Origin: a virus
Virus record (IMG/VR): IMGVR_UViG_3300034063_000810
Span: 1 to 21,161 of that record
Strand: one strand, 5' to 3'
Length of the DNA stretch: 21,161 nt
Shown here piece by piece: positions 5,782 to 13,810 of the stretch. Made by a program: the position numbers and the translations under genes. The notes beneath the pieces were generated by a model, which saw nothing but the letters and a program-made list of their open reading frames with translations, did no database searches and was not told the DNA's origin. How positions within the stretch are numbered: the first letter of the stretch is position 1; each line of letters begins with the position of its first letter.

Positions 5782-6192
5782 ATGCCCCAGGACATCAGAA
5801 TGCAGTCGCCCACGCATATCATCGCGGAGGGGGAGGGGAGGCCTCGCGCCGATCTTCGCATGGTCATGGCTGCCATCCGCGCCGGATGGGTCATCGACCC
5901 CGTCATTAAGCAGGCCATTGTCGGCCGCGCCTCCCGCATCCTTGCCAACCCCGATGCCAAGCCCCGCGATGTCGCTAGGGCATCCTCCACCCTCCTTGCC
6001 ATCGAGCGCCTGACCCTTGATGCCGCCGTGCAGGAGGACCGGATGGCGCGGCTGGATTCGGGGACGGCCACCGAGAACGTGGCCCTGATTGACATGGCGG
6101 ACGGGGCGCTTGAGGCCGTGGCCCGCTCCATCGCCGGCGTGGCCCCGGCAGAACCCCCCAAGCCGTGCCGAAAGCCCAAGCGCAAGCCCTGA
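5782..6192 (+). CDS. Probable small terminase subunit
   Basis: A 136-residue protein starting 1 nt after the methyltransferase stop, with GAGGAAG as SD. It directly precedes and overlaps the large terminase gene, the usual place for the small subunit that recognises phage DNA for packaging. The middle (MVMAAIRAGWVIDPVIKQAIVGRASRIL, then PRDVARASSTLLAIERLTL) is all-helical and could hold a DNA-binding and oligomerising region. The C-terminus is basic (KPCRKPKRKP). No family motif is diagnostic, so the call rests mainly on position and size. Confidence 0.6.
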   Translation: MPQDIRMQSPTHIIAEGEGRPRADLRMVMAAIRAGWVIDPVIKQAIVGRASRILANPDAKPRDVARASSTLLAIERLTLDAAVQEDRMARLDSGTATENVALIDMADGALEAVARSIAGVAPAEPPKPCRKPKRKP

Positions 6193-7610
6193 CCGCGACC
6201 CAGGCCGTGGAGGCCGCACGGGAGAACCCGGCGGCCTTTATCGCATTGCTCATCGGCAAGCCCATCAGCAAACTGCAACGCGAACTGCTGATCCACGCGG
6301 CCACCCACCACCGCTGGTACGCCGAGCTGCCCCGCGGCCACGGCAAGACCTCGAGCCTGACCTACCTTGCCGCGTGGTGGCTTGGCCGCCGCCCTGCGAC
6401 CCGCTTCAAGCTCATCGGGTCCAACGACGAGGCCGCCAGCGCCACGAGCCGCTTCCTGCGCGACATCATCCGCAGCCCCCTGTACCGGGCCGTGTTCCCC
6501 CACGTTGCCCTCAAGCCCGGTGAGGACACCGTGACCGCCTGGAGCGTCACCGCCCCCGGTCTGCCCGCCCGCCGCGACCCATCCGTGCAAGCCTCCGGCA
6601 TCTTCGGCCGCACGGGCGGCCGTGCCGACATCCTGTGGCCCGATGACATCTGCGACCTCCGCAACGCGGTACTGCAACCCGCACTCCGCGAACAGGTCAA
6701 GGAGGCGATGGCGAACATTTGGCTGCCGATGCTGGACCCGTCCGCCAAGCACCCGGCGCGCATTTGGCGCACGGCTACGCCCTTCCACACGGATGACATC
6801 ACCGCTCAATGGCGGCGCGAGTGCGAGGAGAACGGCACGCTCCTGCGCCGGCCGTGCCGGGGCTTGGAAAGCCCGTGGCCCGAAGTCTTTACGGCTGAAC
6901 TGCTCAACCGCAACCGCCGCGACATGGGTCCGATGGCCTACGCCCGCGCCTACGAGCTTGTGCCGCTGTCCTCGGACCTCCTCGTGTTCCGGCCCGAGTG
7001 GGTGCGCTATCACGATGGCAACCACACGGGGTCGCGCACCATCGCCGCCATTGATTGGGGGTACGGCCGCAAGCGCCAGGAGCGCGACGATCCCGACTAC
7101 TCCGTCTGCATCGTGGGCGAGGTGGACTACAACCGCAACCTGTACCTGACCGACATCCTGCGCGTGCGCGAGTCCTTCCCGGACTTCGCCCGCATGGCCA
7201 AGGAACTGGTGGAGCGCCGGGGCTGCCAACTGGTTCTCGCGGAGGCCAACGGCCCGCAGAAGGGCGTGTTCGACCAATTCCGCATGGGCTGCCGTCAGCC
7301 CGTCATCCCCGTGGAGCGCGGGGCGGACAAGCACCTCCGCGCCGCCGGGGCGCAGCCATTCGTTGAGCAGGGCCGCCTCCACTTCCCCCAAGCCGCGAAC
7401 GGCCAAGCCGCGCCCGACTTCCGCGTGGTCCTGGACGAGCTGCTGTCGTTCCCCGCCGGGTCGCACGATGACACCGTGGACGTTGTGGTGGACCTCTGCA
7501 ACGCGGCCGCCAGCGGTACGGTCGTGAGCCAAGGCGGCGTGGTCACCGTCAACACCACGCCTACGCGGATGTTTGAATCGCGTGGTCCGAAGCGAAGGAT
7601 GTTCGGGTGA
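6165..7610 (+). CDS. Terminase large subunit
   Basis: A 481-residue protein, the DNA-packaging motor. The ATPase half has Walker A PRGHGKTS (56-63) and a Walker B-like ILWPDD (156-161), followed by the coupling-like RIWRTATPFHTDD. The nuclease half has acidic positions in IAAIDWGYG (D297), VLAEANG (E360) and SHDDTVD (D435/D436), the pattern of the RNase H-like terminase nuclease. The length is normal. The GTG at 6165 overlaps the small-subunit gene by 28 nt and has no clear SD; a GTG at 6207 is an alternative. Packaging strategy (cos, pac or Mu-like) cannot be told from this protein by eye. Confidence 0.93.
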   Translation: MPKAQAQALTATQAVEAARENPAAFIALLIGKPISKLQRELLIHAATHHRWYAELPRGHGKTSSLTYLAAWWLGRRPATRFKLIGSNDEAASATSRFLRDIIRSPLYRAVFPHVALKPGEDTVTAWSVTAPGLPARRDPSVQASGIFGRTGGRADILWPDDICDLRNAVLQPALREQVKEAMANIWLPMLDPSAKHPARIWRTATPFHTDDITAQWRRECEENGTLLRRPCRGLESPWPEVFTAELLNRNRRDMGPMAYARAYELVPLSSDLLVFRPEWVRYHDGNHTGSRTIAAIDWGYGRKRQERDDPDYSVCIVGEVDYNRNLYLTDILRVRESFPDFARMAKELVERRGCQLVLAEANGPQKGVFDQFRMGCRQPVIPVERGADKHLRAAGAQPFVEQGRLHFPQAANGQAAPDFRVVLDELLSFPAGSHDDTVDVVVDLCNAAASGTVVSQGGVVTVNTTPTRMFESRGPKRRMFG

Positions 7611-7615
7611 CGCGG

Positions 7616-7628
7616 TAGACTCCCACCC
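7616..7628 (+). promoter_or_regulatory. Leaderless-type -10 promoter
   Basis: TAGACT at 7616-7621 is followed by exactly 7 nt and the ATG at 7629, in the 18-nt gap after the large terminase. The hexamer is identical to that at 494-499. No SD precedes the ATG. Confidence 0.65.
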
Positions 7629-8228
7629 ATGACCACGCGAGAGGAAATCGAAAACCGCTTGGGCATCTTCGCCCGCCGCGCTCTGTTCGACAACTGCGGC
7701 ATCGGCCCGGATGGCTTTCAGCCTGGGAACGACTGCGGCGGCAAGCCCGGTAGCGGTGGCTCCGAAGGCAAGGCCGCGCCCAAGTCCGGCCGCAAGGCGG
7801 CCAAGACCGACAAGACCGCAAAGGGGATTGAGGAACGCGCCAAGGCCGCTGGCAAGACGTTCACCGAGCAATACCTTGAGGAAACCCGCGGCGGCATCGA
7901 CCGCGACTACGAGGACCGCGAACGGAAGGCAAGCGATGCCGAACAACGCAAGGCCGATGCCCGTGTCCGCAAGGCAGAAACCGCCCTCGAGGAAGCCAAG
8001 GCGCGAGGCCCGGAACGCACCGACCGTGCGAGAGCGGTAGACCGCAGCATTGCGGAGATCGACCGCAAGCTTGCCGACATCGCCAAGGAGCGCGAAGATC
8101 GCAAGGCTGCCGACGAAGCACGACAAGCGGCAAACGCGACCGCCTCCGCGGAGCGCGATGCGCGTATTGCAGATGCGAAGCGCAAACTTGCAGAACTCAA
8201 GCAGCGCGGCCGCAGCCTACGGATCTAA
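7629..8228 (+). CDS. Coiled-coil phage protein with NCG...GFQPGN motif
   Basis: A 199-residue protein read from a leaderless-type ATG. The N-terminus, REEIENRLGIFARRALFDN, resembles that of the protein at 10835 (RKEIASRLGII). It is followed by NCGIGPDGFQPGNDCGG (about 22-38), a short cysteine-containing motif that I recall in various phage structural-region proteins. A basic Lys/Ala-rich stretch and then a long, highly charged helix (about 85-195) give a strong coiled-coil appearance. It sits between the large terminase and portal, so it may be a virion or assembly protein. No enzymatic motif is visible. Confidence 0.7.
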   Translation: MTTREEIENRLGIFARRALFDNCGIGPDGFQPGNDCGGKPGSGGSEGKAAPKSGRKAAKTDKTAKGIEERAKAAGKTFTEQYLEETRGGIDRDYEDRERKASDAEQRKADARVRKAETALEEAKARGPERTDRARAVDRSIAEIDRKLADIAKEREDRKAADEARQAANATASAERDARIADAKRKLAELKQRGRSLRI

Positions 8229-8231
8229 CGC

Positions 8232-9719
8232 ATGAACGAATCACACAGCAATCCTCTGATGCCGAACGCCGTTCCGGGAACGGGCCTCCCGCCCGCACGC
8301 CGGCCGCGCAAGCCCCTGCCACCGCCCACGAGCCGCGGACCCACCGGGCCGCTTGCCCTGCCCGTGGAAGTGCAGCGGTCGTACTTCCGTACCGCGTCCT
8401 TGATGCTGCGCAACAGCAGCCTCGCGTACCGCCTGGATGTGAACTATCAGGCCATGATGCGGATGGACGCGGACATCGAAGGTGTCCTGCGCTCCCTTCT
8501 CGTCACCCTCGCTGGCCTTGAATGGTCCGTGACCGCGGACGATGACGAGAACCCCCGCACGCAGGAACTCGCTTCCCGCATCGCTGACATCGTCAACGCC
8601 ATCCCCCGGCGCAGCGACCTGTTCCGCGCCATGCACGAGGCCGTGTGGTACGGCGTGGCTGCTACCAACATCGTCTACGAGAAGGACGCGAAGCTCGGCG
8701 TGCGCGTGGCCGAATGGATTCCGTTCGCTTCCGACACCCTGGCATTCGACCAGCGCGGCAACGTGGCTATGCGCGTTGGCTCGGCGTACATCAACGAATC
8801 GTCGGTGACCGACCTCGGCTTCGACTCGCTCGTCCACCTGTTCGACGAGAACGAGCGGCGCGCCATCGTCCTGCACCGCGTCTTCACGACCGCCCCGAAC
8901 TTCATCGACCCGAACAGCGCCGACCAGGTCTACCGCGGCGTGGGCGCACGCGATGTGTGCTGGTACATTTGGCTGCTGAAGCAGGAGATCCTTCAGAACG
9001 CCGCCGCCTACGCGGAACGGTACGCGCTCGGCATCCGGGTGGGCTACTACCCCGCCGGCAACGATGCGGCCAAGAGCGAGATGCTGACGGTTCTTCAGAA
9101 CCTCGTCAACGACAACTCCGTGGTGCTGCCGCGCATCGGCCCGAACGAGTCGATGTACGACATTGACATCAAGGACGCGAACGCGGGCCGCGCACAGATC
9201 TTCATGGAGATGGTCGATTGGTGCAGCAGCAAGCTCAAGGAGGCCATCCTTGGGCAGTCGCTCTCGAGCGAGGCAGGCAGCACGGGCCTCGGCTCCGGCG
9301 TTGCCGATCTCCACGCTGACACCCTCTCCCGCGTCATCCGCTACCACGCGGACGCGCTGGCGGAATCCATCACCACCGACCTGGTGCGCGTGGTCGCCAA
9401 GATGCTCGGCGCGTCCGATGACGAAGCCCGCGCCATCCGCTTCAACTTCGCCCCGGAGCGCCCGGACACCAAGGAGCGCCTGGAGGCCGTGGAGAAGTTT
9501 GTGGCCCTCGGCGGCCGCGTCAGCGAACGCGAGGTGCGCGACCTCCTCGGCCTTGCCGAACCGATGGACGGCGAACCCGTCCTTGGTGGCAAGTCTGCCG
9601 GCGGGGACAACCCCATTGCAGCCATGCTCGGTTTGGGCAACGATGCCCCGGAGGGTGAGGAACCCGCCCCGCAGGCTCCCAAGGTCGTGGCCGTCCGCAA
9701 GCGCAAGCGCAAGGCATGA
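8232..9719 (+). CDS. Portal protein, DUF935 / Mu gp29-like
   Basis: A 495-residue protein, the usual portal size, directly after the terminase region and before a gpF-like protein. The order and sequence fit the DUF935 family. Visible family features are the early MMRMDADIEGVLRSLLVTLAGLEW segment (describing the body start), FRAMHEAVWYGVAATNIVY, and AILGQSLSSEAGSTGLGSG (from about 338) followed by HADTLSRVIRYHADALAESI. The N-terminus is proline-rich and the C-terminus ends in a basic tail (VRKRKRKA). It would form the 12-fold ring through which DNA enters. No SD is visible; translation may be coupled to the gene ending 3 nt upstream. Confidence 0.88.
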   Translation: MNESHSNPLMPNAVPGTGLPPARRPRKPLPPPTSRGPTGPLALPVEVQRSYFRTASLMLRNSSLAYRLDVNYQAMMRMDADIEGVLRSLLVTLAGLEWSVTADDDENPRTQELASRIADIVNAIPRRSDLFRAMHEAVWYGVAATNIVYEKDAKLGVRVAEWIPFASDTLAFDQRGNVAMRVGSAYINESSVTDLGFDSLVHLFDENERRAIVLHRVFTTAPNFIDPNSADQVYRGVGARDVCWYIWLLKQEILQNAAAYAERYALGIRVGYYPAGNDAAKSEMLTVLQNLVNDNSVVLPRIGPNESMYDIDIKDANAGRAQIFMEMVDWCSSKLKEAILGQSLSSEAGSTGLGSGVADLHADTLSRVIRYHADALAESITTDLVRVVAKMLGASDDEARAIRFNFAPERPDTKERLEAVEKFVALGGRVSEREVRDLLGLAEPMDGEPVLGGKSAGGDNPIAAMLGLGNDAPEGEEPAPQAPKVVAVRKRKRKA

Positions 9720-10804
9720 ACCGCGCCGCGCTAGACAAGCACCTCCGCAGCGTTCTCAAGGAGGCGCAGCAGGCGTACCGCAGGGGCATCGCAGCCCAGG
9801 TACTGGGGGAAACGGGCGCGGAGCATTGGCGGACGTTCCACGAGGCAACGTCGGCCCTCCTGATGGCATCGTGGCTCTTCGGCGCACGGGAGGCCATCGA
9901 CAAGGCCAAGATCCCGGACGAGGCCGTGGCGGGGATGCTTGAGGACAACACGGCCCTGACCTTCGACCGCTTGGAAACGGGCGTGCTGCTGGAGGGGTTC
10001 GGCCGCGACTTCCTCGCCCCCATTGCCAACTGGTTCCGCAGCCGCGTGCCGATCTCGCGCACGGATTGGGATGTGCTGATTGAGGCCGCCCAGCGCAGCG
10101 GCGGCGAAGTGGCCGACCACGAGCGCGACAACGCCCTGCCCGATATGCGCGCCCGTAACCCGGTGCTTGATTCGCTCCTGCGCGGCATCACGGTCAACCC
10201 CCAGGGTGGGCAAATCTCCACGGCCAAGCGGATCACCGACGGCACGTTCTTCGTGACGGGCATGAACCCCAAGCAGACGCGGCAGACGCAGGAGCTGATT
10301 GCCCGCGTCATCGAAGAGAAACCCGGCAAGTCCGTGGTGGGCAAGTGGATACGCAAGATGAACCTCGGGGACTTCGTGACCACCACGCAGATGGTCACGG
10401 GTACGCACCTGACCACGGCGCGGCTCGAGACCGTGCTACGCACGAACACCAACCGGGCGGCCACGGAAGGGCTTGCGGAGACCCTGCGCGAACCGAAGGT
10501 GCAGGCGTTCGTGCCGCTGGTGGAATACAGCGCGACCGGGGACAACCGGACGCGGCCCACGCATCAGGGCTTGGACGGCTACATCGGCACGATGGAGATG
10601 TTCGACCGCCAGGGGATCGCACCGCCGTGCGGATTCAACTGCCGCTGCGCGCTGATACCCGTGCCGGCGGCGCGCGCCCTTGAGCGCGGGTGGACGGATG
10701 TGGATGGCAACGTGAACTACGCCGCGCTGAAGCGGCACAACGGGAAGCGTCAGCAGCTCATTGACACGCGGCAGATTCCCGATCCCGGATTTGTGAATGC
10801 GTAA
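9716..10804 (+). CDS. Mu gpF-like head morphogenesis protein
   Basis: A 362-residue protein starting at an ATGA overlap with the portal gene. The C-terminal part carries the classic MuF signature: an early RTNTNRAA helix, TRPTHQGLDG (279-288) and the PPCGFNCRCALIPV element. The middle has the helical linker TKQTRQTQELIARVIEE-like stretch typical of the family. The protein is a minor head component that sits near the portal and is usually needed for head assembly or DNA ejection. There is no C-terminal toxin domain; it ends about 50 residues after the MuF motif. Confidence 0.9.
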   Translation: MNRAALDKHLRSVLKEAQQAYRRGIAAQVLGETGAEHWRTFHEATSALLMASWLFGAREAIDKAKIPDEAVAGMLEDNTALTFDRLETGVLLEGFGRDFLAPIANWFRSRVPISRTDWDVLIEAAQRSGGEVADHERDNALPDMRARNPVLDSLLRGITVNPQGGQISTAKRITDGTFFVTGMNPKQTRQTQELIARVIEEKPGKSVVGKWIRKMNLGDFVTTTQMVTGTHLTTARLETVLRTNTNRAATEGLAETLREPKVQAFVPLVEYSATGDNRTRPTHQGLDGYIGTMEMFDRQGIAPPCGFNCRCALIPVPAARALERGWTDVDGNVNYAALKRHNGKRQQLIDTRQIPDPGFVNA

Positions 10805-10821
10805 ATCGCAAGAGAGGACGC

Positions 10822-10834
10822 TACGATGGAAGGC
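10822..10834 (+). promoter_or_regulatory. Leaderless-type -10 promoter overlapping an SD-led start
   Basis: TACGAT at 10822-10827 is followed by exactly 7 nt and the ATG at 10835. The last two bases of the box overlap an in-frame ATG at 10826, which has its own SD (GAGAGGA, starting at 10811). As at 501/507, two in-frame starts appear to be used by two mRNA types. Confidence 0.6.
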
Positions 10835-12154
10835 ATGAGCGACACTCGCAAGGAAATCGCGTCCCGGCTTGGCATTATTGCGAAGGCGACATTTGGCATA
10901 TGGGGTGATGCGCCTGACAAGTATCGCGCTGCCATCGACTTCATTCAGGCCCAGCGCACGCCATCCAGCGCGGCAATGAGCGATCTCAAGAAGGCGATCA
11001 AGCGTCGGCAGCTTCAGTCTGCGCAGACAAAGAATCCCGAAACCAAGCAGATGCTTGAGGATGACGTTGGCGGACTTCAGAACGTGCTCGACTACGCGCA
11101 GCGAGGCGATCACTCGACGCTGCTCCGTTCCGCGTACAACCTCGACACCGAGGTGCGCGACGACATTCCCGTCGAAATGTTTATTTGGGCCGGCGCGGAC
11201 GTTAATTGGAACCACCGCAATGCCAAGAGCCTGCTTGACACCATCAGCCAGCTTGTCCGCAGATCAAAGCACGGCAAGTCAAAGCATGGTCTGATGTCCC
11301 GCCCCGGCGCGAAGGCAAAGTTCGCAGAGGACGCGAAGGAAGTCGCGCAGGAGATTCTTCGCCAACTGGGCGGCGGTTCTTTCATGGCGATGGTCGGCGG
11401 CAAGAACGCGCTGCACGGCAACTTCGGCGGTAGCCCCGGCCTACAGATCGACATTGGCAAGGGCGCGAAGGACGGCATCAACCGTCTGATCGTGACGCTT
11501 GATCGTGGCACCGACACCTACGATATGGAGTTTTGGCGCATCGCCAACCGTGGCATGACCACCAAGAAGGTGGCCGAGGCAAACGGTGTGTACGCCGAAG
11601 CGCTGCGTCGGATGTTTACGAGCAAGACGGATTTCCGCACTTCGCTGTTCTCCCGCCCCGGCGCGAAGGCCGCGATGGGCCTCGAGGACGCGTGCTGGAA
11701 GGGCTACGAGGCCGTGGGCATGAAGACCAAGGACGGCAAGGACGTTCCCAACTGCGTCCCGAAGGCCACCGCCGCCAAGCCCGAATTTCCGGTGAAGGTT
11801 GGAGACCGAGTTCATGCTGGACTTGCAACGGCAGGCGGCGCGGGTGTAGTTGGAACCGTCACGAAGATTGAAGACGGCTACGCGCACATTCGTGCCGATG
11901 CGTCTGCGTCTGACAGGTATGGCGCGCAGACCTACAAGGCTCCATTGCGCTTGATTACGGCTGCTCCGAAGAAGGCATATGAGGCTGCCAAGCCCGAGAT
12001 CGAAGAGACCGAGCAGGACAAGGCCGGCCTCAAGCTCATGGAGAAGGCCGACAAGGCCGTCAGCGACAAGATCCGCACACTCATCAAGGAAGGCAAGCCG
12101 CAGGAACAAGCGGTTGCCATTGCGCTCGACATGAAGCGCCGAGGAGAAATCTGA
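10835..12154 (+). CDS. Mosaic phage protein built from recurrent small domains
   Basis: A 439-residue protein (442 from the ATG at 10826). Its N-terminus resembles that of the protein at 7629. Segments in order: helical region to about 150; SRPGAKA (155-161); a domain with ILRQLGGGSFMAMVGGKNAL and RLIVTLDRGTDTYDMEFWRI; a second SRPGAKA (273-279); ACWKGYEAVGMK and DVPNCVP; an SH3/KOW-like stretch (VKVGDRVHAG...GVVGTVTKIEDGYAHI); and a C-terminal AVAIALDMKRRGEI. Several of these are short modules I recall from unrelated phage proteins of unknown role. The two SRPGAKA sites lie in 20-bp identical DNA repeats. It sits between gpF and the surface genes; probably a virion or assembly protein. Confidence 0.7.
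   Translation: MSDTRKEIASRLGIIAKATFGIWGDAPDKYRAAIDFIQAQRTPSSAAMSDLKKAIKRRQLQSAQTKNPETKQMLEDDVGGLQNVLDYAQRGDHSTLLRSAYNLDTEVRDDIPVEMFIWAGADVNWNHRNAKSLLDTISQLVRRSKHGKSKHGLMSRPGAKAKFAEDAKEVAQEILRQLGGGSFMAMVGGKNALHGNFGGSPGLQIDIGKGAKDGINRLIVTLDRGTDTYDMEFWRIANRGMTTKKVAEANGVYAEALRRMFTSKTDFRTSLFSRPGAKAAMGLEDACWKGYEAVGMKTKDGKDVPNCVPKATAAKPEFPVKVGDRVHAGLATAGGAGVVGTVTKIEDGYAHIRADASASDRYGAQTYKAPLRLITAAPKKAYEAAKPEIEETEQDKAGLKLMEKADKAVSDKIRTLIKEGKPQEQAVAIALDMKRRGEI
11297..11316 (+). repeat. 20-bp direct repeat, left copy
   Basis: TCCCGCCCCGGCGCGAAGGC, encoding SRPGAK(A). Identical to 11651-11670, 354 bp (118 codons) downstream in the same frame; together they bracket one domain of the mosaic protein. Confidence 0.9.
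11651..11670 (+). repeat. 20-bp direct repeat, right copy
   Basis: Identical to 11297-11316 and in the same reading frame. Recombination between the two would remove exactly 354 bp without shifting the frame. Confidence 0.9.
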
Positions 12155-12732
12155 TGCCCCCCATTACGACCCCGCAGGAAAACTTCCGCAAGGCTTCGGC
12201 CGCGTCCGTCCCGGCCACCTACAACGCGGCATCCGCCGTCCTGACCACGACCGTGCCGTCTAGCGGGACTTCGGGAAGCGGGAACGTGCTGCTGTTTGAC
12301 ATCACCAGCGCATCGGTGAGCGGTCAGAACGCCTCCCTGCTGTACGTCATGCCGTTTATTGTGGTGGCTGGCACGCCATCAAATACCACTATCGGTATGC
12401 GGATCATCGGGTGGCGAAAGTATCTTGAGGCGGCTGGCACGACCTTTTGGTACATCCCTACGGTGCTGGCGGACCTTACTCTCGGCTTCACTAGCCCCGC
12501 GTCCTCAACGCCCTCGTACACCATCGACAGCGTTGCGAATACGCGCACGTTCAGCAGCATCACGCAGGTCTCGGGAACCCCGTCAGGCAACCTCTATTCC
12601 CCGGCCACGGCCGCTAGCTCAAACGTGGAGCCTGCCTACGCCATGATCGACCTAGCGGGCGCGCAGTACGTCACCGCCCAATTCAAGTCCAGCGGCACGC
12701 CCGACATGGGCGCGTTCTGGTCCACCCTCTGA
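12154..12732 (+). CDS. Probable virion protein, unknown
   Basis: A 192-residue protein starting at TGATG (1-nt overlap), with GAGGAG (12141-12146) as SD. It is rich in Ser, Thr, Ala and short hydrophobic strands (GNVLLFDITSASVSG, LLYVMPFIVVAGTPSN, AGTTFWYIPTVLADLTLGF), a beta-rich profile seen in capsid-surface or fibre proteins. Charged residues are few. No signal peptide or catalytic motif is visible. The neighbours are surface/adhesin-like genes, so an external virion component is likely but unproved. Confidence 0.65.
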   Translation: MPPITTPQENFRKASAASVPATYNAASAVLTTTVPSSGTSGSGNVLLFDITSASVSGQNASLLYVMPFIVVAGTPSNTTIGMRIIGWRKYLEAAGTTFWYIPTVLADLTLGFTSPASSTPSYTIDSVANTRTFSSITQVSGTPSGNLYSPATAASSNVEPAYAMIDLAGAQYVTAQFKSSGTPDMGAFWSTL

Positions 12733-13601
12733 TGAATCGCGCCAACCGCCCAAGGCTTGGTCGCGTCACGGGCAGCTCTTATTCGAGCCGCTTAATGTCG
12801 CGTGCTGGTTACACCGCGGAGGTACTCGTCGTTGCTGGCGGTGGTGGCGGTGGAAGACCAACAAACAGCAGTTATGCAGGCGGCGGCGGCGGCGCTGGTG
12901 GACTTGTCTATAGAACATCGACTTTGGTCGGCGGGACTACTTACCAAGTCACCGTTGGTGCTGGTGGTGCAGGAGCTGCAACTACTTCCGAACCGGGAGG
13001 AGATGGTTCCAATTCGGTGGTGAGCATCTTGGCATTGACTGCAGTCGGTGGCGGCGGTGGCGGATCGGCCGGAACTAGCAAAGGAAACGGTCGTAACGGT
13101 GGATGCGGAGGCGGTGCAAACGGGTCTACCGGATTGACTGGTGGAACCGGAAGCCAAGGATTCAATGGCGGCAATGCCGGAGATGGCAACGCCCAATACC
13201 GTGGCGCTGGTGGCGGTGGAATGGCAGCCGCTGGTTCAAACGGCGGAAGCGCAAACGCAAACGGAGGCGCTGGCGTTTCCTACTTCGGAAATACCTATTG
13301 CGGTGGTGGCGGCGGCGGTGCAGGAGGATCAACTGCTGGTAGCGGTGGCTCCGGTGGTGGTGGTCCTGGTGGAAATTCAACCTCCCTAACTGGCACCGCA
13401 GGAACAAACCTGACAGGCGGCGGCGGTGGTGGTGGTGGAAACAGCGGAAGTAACAATGGCGCAGGAGCAAAAGGCGGCGACGGCGTCGTTGTGTTCCGTT
13501 ACGCAGGAAGCACGCAAATTGCAACGGGTGGAACGGTATCCATTTCAGGTGGCTACGTCACTCATACTTTCTCAGCAAACGGAAACTTGGTGATTCCATG
13601 A
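12732..13601 (+). CDS. Glycine-rich adhesin/tail-fibre-type protein
   Basis: A 289-residue protein starting at TGATG. From about residue 30 it has the repeating pattern VLVVAGGGGGG...GGGGGAGGLVY...TYQVTVGAGGAG, then long Gly/Ser/Asn stretches with poly-Gly runs of 5 to 8. It ends GGDGVVVFRYAG...GGYVTHTFSANGNLVIP. This is the glycine-rich domain of phage fibres and adhesins, where poly-Gly helices pack as a receptor-binding tip. There is no signal peptide, consistent with a virion protein. Runs of GGC/GGT make the gene prone to length change. Its composition differs from the head genes around it. Confidence 0.8.
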   Translation: MNRANRPRLGRVTGSSYSSRLMSRAGYTAEVLVVAGGGGGGRPTNSSYAGGGGGAGGLVYRTSTLVGGTTYQVTVGAGGAGAATTSEPGGDGSNSVVSILALTAVGGGGGGSAGTSKGNGRNGGCGGGANGSTGLTGGTGSQGFNGGNAGDGNAQYRGAGGGGMAAAGSNGGSANANGGAGVSYFGNTYCGGGGGGAGGSTAGSGGSGGGGPGGNSTSLTGTAGTNLTGGGGGGGGNSGSNNGAGAKGGDGVVVFRYAGSTQIATGGTVSISGGYVTHTFSANGNLVIP

Positions 13602-13810
13602 GTAAGTACGCAGCGCAAATCGAAAACGACGTTGTGGTCCAAGTTCTTGTTACCCCATCGCTCGCGTGGGTGCGTGACAACCTTGGGGGGGAATGGATTG
13701 AGTGCAAGCCTGATGGCAGCATTCGCGGGATGTATCCGGCACCTCGTTACATTTACGACCGCGCCAATGACGTATTCCTTCCACCGTCGGAAGAGCCGGA
13801 GCCGGCATGA
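13598..13810 (+). CDS. Small fibre-associated or virion protein
   Basis: A 70-residue protein starting at an ATGA overlap with the glycine-rich gene. It has the pattern YAAQIENDVVVQVLVTPSLAWV, then NLGGEWIEC and YPAPRYIYDRANDVFLPP, which I recall as a common small protein next to phage tail-fibre or surface genes. It may be a minor surface component or an assembly partner of the adhesin. No catalytic residues are evident. Assignment by recalled pattern and position only. Confidence 0.7.
   Translation: MSKYAAQIENDVVVQVLVTPSLAWVRDNLGGEWIECKPDGSIRGMYPAPRYIYDRANDVFLPPSEEPEPA

Noticed and set aside
5778-5790. TAAGAT over the methyltransferase stop as a -10 box
   Set aside because: The sequence 7 nt downstream is not a start codon, and the gene at 5782 has an SD.
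4596-8126. A 1176-codon open frame on the minus strand, opposite the methyltransferase and terminase genes
   Set aside because: The plus-strand genes there have clear family motifs and strong GC bias at third codon positions, which removes stops from the opposite frame. The antisense product reads as low-complexity Gly/Ala/Val/His sequence with no domain, and no SD or promoter supports it.
8241-9347. A 368-codon minus-strand open frame opposite the portal gene
   Set aside because: Explained by codon bias of the portal gene; no recognisable protein features and no start signals.
13103-13524. Arg/Trp-rich and Arg/His-rich open frames on both strands within the glycine-rich gene
   Set aside because: They are frame-shifted or antisense readings of GGC/GGT repeats; the glycine-rich frame has the expected start, overlap and C-terminal motif.
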